The notes below the pieces were generated by a model that was not told the DNA's origin, did not search any database, and saw only the letters and a program-made list of their open reading frames with translations. From the NCBI GenBank assembly GCA_964637655.1, contig CAZWUZ010000119.1, forward strand, positions 1 through 10,884: a stretch of 10,884 nucleotides of DNA, read 5' to 3'. The DNA is from CAZWUZ01 sp964637655 [NCBI: uncultured bacterium] (GTDB taxonomy: Bacteria; DAOPZR01). Numbering within the stretch: position 1 is the stretch's first letter; each line of letters starts with the position of its first letter. Made by a program: the position numbers and the translations under genes. This document shows, one piece after another, positions 1 to 9,000 of this stretch.

Positions 1-3000
1 TCTACAACAACGTGATTGATTCGACCGCGAACGACAACATCGCGCTTGACGGCACTGCCCGGGACAATCGCGTCGATTCGAATACGCTGACCCGCGCCTG
101 CGGCAGCGGCATCCGCTGCTATGCCGACAGCAATGTGCTGACCGGCAACCGCATTGAGTGGTGCCTGGCACAGGGGATCATGTTGAGTGGCGCCGACACC
201 ATGACCGTCAGCAACAACCGCCTGTTCAGTGTCGGGTCCGCGCCGGCCGCCGGGATCGAGGTCAGCTCCGCGAACGCGGCGGTGGTTTTCAACAACACCG
301 TTGATTCATGCGCCGGCCCGGGGGTTGCTGTTTCCGGGACGAGCCGCGGGGTGGTGGTTGACTCGAATACCGTGTGGTACGGCGATTCCTACGGACTGCA
401 CGCGTATGCGGACAGCACTACGTTCAGCCGCAACCTCGTCTGGCACCCGGGCAGCCATGGCGTGCTGCTCGACGGAGCGGACAGCAGCACCATCACCGGC
501 AACCGCATCGTCAATGCGCGCAACTTCAGCTACGGCATCTGGCTGAACAACGCCTCGGCCTGCCTTGTGTATGACAACTGGGCTGATTCGAACACCAGCC
601 GCAACCTGCGCCTCAGCGGCACCGCGACGAACAACGTCATCGATTCGAATCTGGTGACCGGCGGGGCCTCCTACGGCATCGAAGCGGCGGCCCATGCGAA
701 CACCTACACCGGGAACCGTATCAGCGGCAGCGGGGCACACGGCTTCGTGCTGGCCATTGCGGACAGCAATACCCTGACCGGAAATTTCATCTACAATATC
801 CCTGATGGCATCGGACTGTACGTTTCGCTGGGGAGCGCCAATTACCTCCACGACAACACCGTCGATTCGTGCAGCAGCGACCTCATCGAGGTCGCGGCAG
901 GGTCGTTCAACAACCGGGTCGATTCCAACACGCTGACCAACGGCCGGCTGCGCGGTATCTACACGGGTGCGGACAGCAACGCCTACACCAACAACTATCT
1001 GGCCAATAACCGCTCGCATGGCATCGCGCTGAACGGGGCGGACAGCAACACGGTCACCGGCAACCGCATCTACAACACCTGGAACGATGACTGCGGCATT
1101 TATCTGCTCAATGCCCGTGCCAACTACGTGCATGACAATACGGTCGACTCATGTTCGGAACACGGCATCTTCCTCGAGGCGTCACAGGACAACGTCATCG
1201 ATTCCAACCTTGCTAGCCGCAATTACTGGTGCGGCATCAAGACGATCACCGACTCCAACACCTTCACCAACAACCGCCTTGAAGCAAACTGGTGGATTGG
1301 CATGCTGCTGGGCACGGCGGATTCCACCGTTGTCACCGGCAACACCTTCTTCAACACCCGGGCCGGGCGCGGTCTGGTGCTCGATTCCGCCTGCGCCAAC
1401 TACGTGTTCAACAACGTGTTTGACTCGAACATGACCAGCAACCTGGAACTGCTTGCCGCAGCGAACGGCAACACCATTGATTCCAATTTGCTGCAGCGTT
1501 GTGGTGGTGCCGGCATCGTGGTCGACGGTTCCGATACGAACACGTTCACGGCCAATCGTGTCGACAGCAGCGCCACGGCCGGCATCCACCTGAACTCGGC
1601 CGCCGCCAGCACGCTGACCGGCAACAGCGTGCGTGGCACCGTGTCCGGCTGCGGCCTGGTGCTGGAAAACAGCCGCGCCAGTCTGGTGACCGGCAACCTC
1701 CTGCAGGCGAATGCGACGGGCGGCATCCGGGTCGAGAACGACAGTCACAGCAGTTTCTTCAGCAATTCGGTGCGGGAGAACGGCGGCTATGCCATCACCT
1801 GCGCGGGGACGGCGCAGGCGGACACCTTCCAGAAGAACAACATCCTGACGAGTGCCGGACAGCCCGATTCCGCGGTGCTGAACGCCACCGCCACGGCCTT
1901 CGACTTTTCCCGCAACTGGTGGTGGACTACCGATTCCGCCGTTATCGCGGCACGTATCACCGGACCGGGGAGCGGCTACGTCAACTGGCAGCCGTACCGC
2001 CTCGGTGTGGTGGATACGGCGGTAAACGCGGACACGGTGGCACCGCGGGCACCCGATACGGTGGCGGCCACGGCCTTCGATTCGACCGCCATTACCGTCT
2101 CGTGGAGCAGCACCGGCGTGGACGAGGAGCAGAGTCCGGCCGCGTTCACGCTGAACGGATATGTGCTGTACCGGTCGGCAACCGCCGACACGTCGTACTG
2201 GCAGAAAATTGTCGAGGTGCCGAACACCACCGGCAGTTTCACCGATTCGCCGCTGACGCCCGGGTACTGGCACTACCGCGTCACTGCCTACGATGCCGCC
2301 GCGCCATGGCGCAACGAGTCGTTCTACAGCGACAGCGTCGCCATGGCGGGCGCGCTTCCCGACACCTCCGGGGCTAATCATTGGTACGTCAATGTCGCCA
2401 CGGGTGATACCGGGTTTGACGGCCTCACCCCGGCGACGCCGAAGAAGTACCTCAGCCAGATTATGCCCGGCACGTTGCGCCCCGCCGGGTTGTCGCTGCT
2501 TACGGCGGGCGATACCGTGCATGTCGCGTCCGGAACCTACAGCGAGACGGTGGCCATCGACACGGACGGCATCACCCTGAGCGGTGCCGACTCGGTGACC
2601 ACGGTGATCGATCCGCCCGGCGACACAAGCATCACCACGTTGCATGCCATCTTTGCCGATACGCAGAGCGGGCTCAGCATCAGCTCACTACGCGTCACCG
2701 GTGCCTACTATGGCATTTACTTTGCCAATGTCGATTCGTCGGTTATCAGCGGTGTGCGCGCCCATGAATGCGGCACGGCCGGCGGCGGTGGCGCCATCCT
2801 GCTCACCACGGGGTGCGACAGCGATGCCGTCACTTCCTGCCACGTGAGCAATTCGTTTACCGGCGTCATGGTGATGAACGGGAGCAGCGGCAACCTGGTG
2901 GCCAACGCTTACGCGGAGCGGTGTGTCTATGCCGCGTATGGCTTGCAATATGCCCACGGCAACGTGCTGCAGGCGAACCGGGCAGCGAACATGAACAGCA

Positions 3001-6000
3001 GCGGGCTGTTCCTGACCGGTGCGGACAGCAACGTGTTGCGCGGGAATATCCTGACCGGCGGCGGGAGAATCACCATCACCAATGGCTCCGACAGCAATCT
3101 GGTGGAGGAGAACACGGTAACCGCTTCGGGCGCGAATGCGTTGTCAGTTGACGCCAGCTACGGTGGAACCTATCGCTACAACGTGCTGCGCAGCAACAAC
3201 GGTGATGCCGTTCGTCTTTCCGGGGTCTCCCGCAGTCGCCTCTATCAGAACACCATCGATTCCCATGCCGGCTACGGTCTCTACCTGACCGGAACCTGCA
3301 GCGGCAACAGCATCAGCGCCAACAACTGGATGCCGTCGTCGTACTGGCAGGACTCGGGTGTCTGGAACGGCACCGGGACGGTGCAGGATCTGACGTACAA
3401 CTGGTGGGGGACGACCAACACCGATTCGCTCGCTGGCCGCCTGCATGATTCCGGCGCCAGTGTGACGGTGTACGCCCCCTTCCGCCTGGGACCGGTCGAC
3501 ACCGCGGCAGACGCTGACAGCGTGCCGCCGGCCTCCCCGGCAGGGCTGGCTGCCGACACCGGCACCTATGGCAGCATCCGGCTCGCCTGGACACCGGTGA
3601 CCCTGAACGCGGATGGCACAGCGGTGGACGGGTTCGCCGGCTACCGGGTCTATCGCACGACGCTGGCGGGAGAGACGGACTGGAAGCAGCACGCGTTCCT
3701 GCAGGCAACCGGCGCGGTGCCCGCTGACACGCAGTACAGCGACACGGCCATCACGCCCGGACAACAGTACTACTACCGGATTACCGCCCGCGACAGCCAT
3801 GCCCCCTGGGAGAACGAGTCGTATTTCAGCGCTGCCGTGGTGGCCGCGGCGCTGTATGTCGATACCTCAGGTCCGAATGCCTGGTACCTCAACGATGTTG
3901 ATACGACCGGCGACATCTACAGCGGCGTACAGGGCGATACCGCCAGCAGCGGGTTGACCCCGTCTGCGCCAAAACGTTATCTCAACAACCTGCTGCACCT
4001 GCTGACTGATGGCGACACGGTCTATCTTGATGCCGGTCTCTATGATGAACTCGACTCGGTAGTTGTCAGCGACAGTCATATCTGGCTTATCGGCGCCGAT
4101 TCGGCCGCCACGGTCATCGATTTCAACAATACGACCGTGGGCGGGGCGCGCGGCATCTACGGCAGCGGTATCATCGGCCTGACGGTGCGCGACCTGCAGG
4201 TCAAGCGCGGCTACCGCAACGTGCGCCTCGACAACAGCGACAGTTGCACCTTCCTGCGGGTCAACAGCAACGGCAGCGGCCAGTACAGTTTCCTGCTCAA
4301 CAGCGGCTGCGACAACACCGTCATCGATGCCTGCCAGTCGACGGGCGGGGTGAGCGGTGTCTACAGCAATACCGCCTACACGACGCGCGTCAGCAACAGC
4401 AGTATCACCCAGGCATCGTCGTACGGGGTCATGGCACTGACCGGCTACGGACTGGTGCTCGATAACAACCGCATCAGCACCTGCGCGCTCAGCGGCATCA
4501 ATGTGCAGGGGGGCAACCCGGTCACCATCCGCAACAACCAGGTCAGCAACTGCGGGGCGGGGATGAGCGTTGATGCGGTCTCCGCGCTCATCGCAGTGCA
4601 CAACACCTTTGATTCGAACAGCGGCTGGTGTATCAGCGTCACGGGGACGGGCAGCGGCAACGTGTTCGACCGCAACAACCTGCTGGGCGCTCCGCTCTTC
4701 ACTGATTCCGCCTTCTTCAGCAGTTCGCCGTCGGCCATCGACGCGGCAAACAACTGGTGGGATACGACCGACACGCTGGTCATCCGCCAGCGTCTTGGCG
4801 GCAGCGGGGCCGACTCAGTCGCCTGGCAGCCGTTCCGCCTCGGGGTGATCGATACGGCCGCTGCTGCTGACACGGTTGCGCCATCACGCCCGGATACCGT
4901 TGCCGCGACCGCGCTCGACAGCGGCAGCATCCTCGTCACCTGGGGAGCAGTCACCACCAACGCCGAACCGGCGATGTACCCGATCGGGCTGACCGGCTAC
5001 CGCATCTGGCGTGCGCAGCAGCCGGATACGCACTGGTGGTACCCGCGGGCCGACCTGCCGTCCTCCCTCAATTCTTTCACGGACAGCGGGCTGTCTGCCG
5101 ATACGCTCTACTGCTACCGGGTCAGCGCGTATGACGACTGGACACCCTGGCGCAATGAGTCATACTACAGCGACAGCATTGCCCTGACGTATACGCAGCC
5201 GGCTATCGACACTTCCGGGCCGAACGTCTGGTATGTCAACGACGCGGATACCACGGGCGATACATACACGACTGCCGTGGGCAGCAGCGCCCACCACGGG
5301 CTGACTCCCGCCTCGCCGAAACGCTATCTCAACGATATCGAAACGCTGCTGACCCCCGGCGACACCGTGTACATCGATGCCGGCACGTATCTCGAGCCCG
5401 ACACGGTCACTATCAGCTGCAGTTATGTCTGGATCATCGGTGTCGATTCGGCGATGACGGTCATCGATTTCAACAACCTGACGGCTGCCGGCGACCGGTC
5501 GCTCACGGTGCGCGATGCCGCCGGGGTGGTCATCCGCAACCTGCGCGTGACGCGCGCCCGCTACGGCATCAGGTGGAGCAATGTCGACAACAGCGTGCTG
5601 CAGGAGGTGCGTACCGACAGCGCCGGACTCTACGGTGTCATGCTCGAAAACAGTTCGACCGGCAATGTTCTGCGCGGGGTCTGGTCCTGCAGCAACAGTA
5701 CCGCCGGGTTCAACCTGCAGCTCAGCGGGAACAACCTGCTCGACCGGGTGACCGCGGAGCGCAACCTCAACATCGGTATCTACCTGAGCAGTGCGCACGG
5801 CTGCACCATCACCGGCAGTGTGAGCTGCAGCAACACCGCACAGGGACTCTATCTCAATACGACAGGATCATGCCGCATCGATACGACACTTGCCTATGGC
5901 AATGCCACCGGGTTCATGCTCGATGGCAGTTCCACCGGCAACCGCTTTGTCAGCGACACCGCGTACCGCAATACCAGCCAGGGGGCGATGGTCAACGGCG

Positions 6001-9000
6001 CGGCCGCAGCCGGCAACGCGTTCAGTGCCTGCCATTTCGAACGCAACGGGCAGGGACTGTACGGTATTGGTGCCAGCAGCATACGCCTGCTGAACTCGGT
6101 GTTCTACGATCATGCCGGCCCGGGTATCTATCTTGTCGGTGATTCCGGCGGCTATTATGCCGGAAACCGCTTTGATTCGAACGCGCTCGCGGTACGACTT
6201 TTCGGTACGCTGACCGCCTGCACCATTACCAAGAACATCTTCCTGGCCGGGCAGGTTGCCCCGGATTCGTACGTGTACGACTCGTCGGCAAGCAGCGTCG
6301 ACCTGACCCGCAACTGGTGGGGGACCACCGATTCCGCCGTTATCGCGGCACGGATCACCGGACCGGGGAGCGGCTACGTCAACCGGCAGCCGTACCGCCT
6401 CGGCGTGGTTGATACCGCCGTGAATGCGGACACGGTGGCGCCCCGGGCACCTGACACGGTGGCGGCCACGACCTTCGATTCGACCGCCATTACCGTCTCG
6501 TGGAGCAGTAGCGGCGTGGATGAGGAGCAGAGTCCGGCCGCGTTCACGCTGAACGGATATGCATTGTACCGCTCGGCGACCTCCGATACATCGTACTGGC
6601 AGAAGGTTGCCGAAGTGCCGAGTGGAACCAATACCTTTACCGACTCGCCGCTGACCGCCGGCTACTGGCACTATCGTGTCACCGCCTACGATGCCGCTGC
6701 GCCATGGCGCAACGAGTCGTTCTACAGCGACAGCATCGCCATGGCGGGCGCGTTTCCTGACACGTCGGGGCCCAACGCCTGGTATGTCAACGATGCGGAC
6801 ACGGCCGGTGACACCTATACCACTGTGACTGGCAGCAGCGCGAACAGCGGGCTGTCGCCTGCCTCGCCCAAACGCTACCTGAACGATATCGAGGGTCTGC
6901 TGACGCCCGGCGACACCGTGTATATCGATGCCGGCACGTATCTCGAACCCGACACGGTCACTATCAGCTGCAGTTATGTCTGGCTCATCGGTGTCGATTC
7001 GGCGACGACGGTCATCAACTTCAACGATAGCTCGGCCGGTGGCGCCCGGGCTCTCTACGCACAGAATCTGGACGGGTTGACGATGCGCGACCTGGCCATC
7101 AGCAACGCCCGCATCGGCCTGTGGCTGGTCGGGGTTGACAGTGCGATGGTCGCAGATGTGCGCATTACCGCCTGCAGCCAGTATGGACTCGGACTGCTGA
7201 CGGGGAGCGATAACAACACCTTCACGCGCGTGCATGCCTCCGGCAACCTCAATTCCGGCGCCTATCTCAATCTGTCGACCGGCAACAGTTTCAACGGCTG
7301 CCGTTTCGACAACAGCAGCAACGGGATGGCCCTCGCCTCCGCCAACCAGAACCGCGTCACCGGCTGCGTGGTGCGCGACTGCGCCACCGGTATAGCGGTC
7401 AGCGGCGCCACCTCCGGACTGGTGATTCGCCATTCGCTGCTGACCGCCAACAGTATCGGGCTGTCTGATGGCGGCAACGGCAACAGCAACACGTTCACCC
7501 AGAATCAGTTCACCGGCAATACCGGGTACCAGGTCGATCTCGGGTCCGCGTCACTCGGCACCGATACACTCGACAAGAATGTAATTATCCCGTCGGGCAG
7601 CAACCCGGATTCCGCCGTGTACAGCGGCACGGCGCAGCCGCATCTGCTGCTGCGCAACTGGTGGGGAACGACCGATTCGCAGATCGTCGCGGCCCGCCTG
7701 CACGGCTCGGGCGCTGCGGTGGTGCGCTGGCAGCCCTACCGGCTCGATGTTGTCGATACCGCCGCCGGGGCCGACACGGTGGCGCCGCGCGCGCCTGATA
7801 CGGTGACGGCGACAGTGCTGAGCGACACGATTGTGCGGCTGACCTGGCCGGTGAGCAGCACCAACGAAGAGGCCAGTCCGGTGGCGGTCAATCTTGCCGG
7901 CTACGGGGTATATCGCGCGAGCACTGCCGATTCGCACTACTGGCATTTGCTGGCTGACGTATCGTCAGGCACAACGGCGTACACCGACAGCATGGTCCCG
8001 CAGGGGTATTGGTACTACCGCGTAACCGCATTCGACAATGCCGCGCCCTATCCCAACGAGTCGTGGTACAGCGACAGCGTGGCCATGGCGGTGGTGATCC
8101 CCGACACGTCGGGGCCGAACCAGTGGTATGTCAATGTCGTCACGGGCGATACCGCCAGCAACGGCCTGACTGCGGGCACGGCGAAGAAGTACATCAGCAA
8201 TGTCGCACTGGGGTCGCGCAACCCGTACGGCTACTCACTGCTGACGGCGGGTGACACCATCAACGTTGCCGCCGGTGTGTACGGTGAAACCATCACCATA
8301 GACACCGATTATGTTGCCCTGACCGGCGCGGGACGTTCACTGACCACCATCGCGGTACCGGCAGACAGCAGCCCTAACGGGGTGCACGGCATCGACGTGC
8401 CGGTGCGCGGGGTGCTGCTGCGCGATTTCGGGCTGAGCGGCGGGGAGGCGGGTATCGTCATCGACAGCGCGGCGGGACGCGTGCAGGGCTGCAGCATATC
8501 CGCCTGCGGCTACGGTCTCGCTGTCGCCAACGATACGTCGACGCTGTACGATGTGAACATCACCGCCTGCGATACGGCAGTGATGGTGTTCGATGCCAGC
8601 GCGACCATCGACAGTGTCATCGTCGCGTACGCCACCCGGCTCGGGGTGTTCGTGCGGGGGGACAGCGTGCTGGTGACCAACAGCCGCATCACGGGCGGCG
8701 CGCTCGGTCTCGTAGTCGACAGCGGGGTGCTGCGGGTGACGACGACCACCGTCGATGACAACGATACCGGACTGGCCGTGCGCGCCGGCGCCCTGGTGGC
8801 CACTGCGTCGCTGCTGACCGGCAACCGCGTGGGGGCGCTGGCTATTGGGGGGACGCTCAACCTCGGCGACAGTTATAACGCCGCGCATGATGACGACGGC
8901 GGCAACACCTTTGCCGCCAATACCTTCCGGGACATCGTCAACCTGACCGGGAACATGATCAAAGCAGAGAATAACGTCTTTGACTCGGCTACGACTGCAG

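Noticed and set aside
306-1133. Open frame of 275 codons on the - strand; similar long - strand frames at 1182-2645, 5868-7433, 8337-9179 and 9510-10391
   Set aside because: These lie exactly codon-for-codon opposite the + strand gene. In that register a - strand stop needs a + strand TTA, CTA or TCA codon, and these are rare in this GC-rich gene; the left ends at 306 and 1182 fall on TCA serine codons. Their translations are low-complexity Val/Arg/Gly/Ala mirrors of the repeats with no recognisable domain.
1-2000. The regularly spaced short repeats of the first 2 kb as a CRISPR array or minisatellite
   Set aside because: The spacing varies in multiples of three around 66-75 bases, and the repeats are conserved as protein coils rather than as identical DNA units separated by unique spacers.
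1499-2377. Open frame of 292 codons on the + strand in another phase, and smaller ones at 229, 1087, 5573 and 9839
   Set aside because: The product is Arg/Gln/His-rich, as expected from an out-of-frame reading of GC-rich codons. It overlaps recognisable helix and FN3 domains in the real frame and has no plausible upstream ribosome binding context.
1911-6770. The pair of 462-base near-identical blocks as an insertion sequence or transposon ends
   Set aside because: The copies are in-frame protein domains with no transposase, terminal inverted repeats or target-site duplications, so internal gene duplication explains them.
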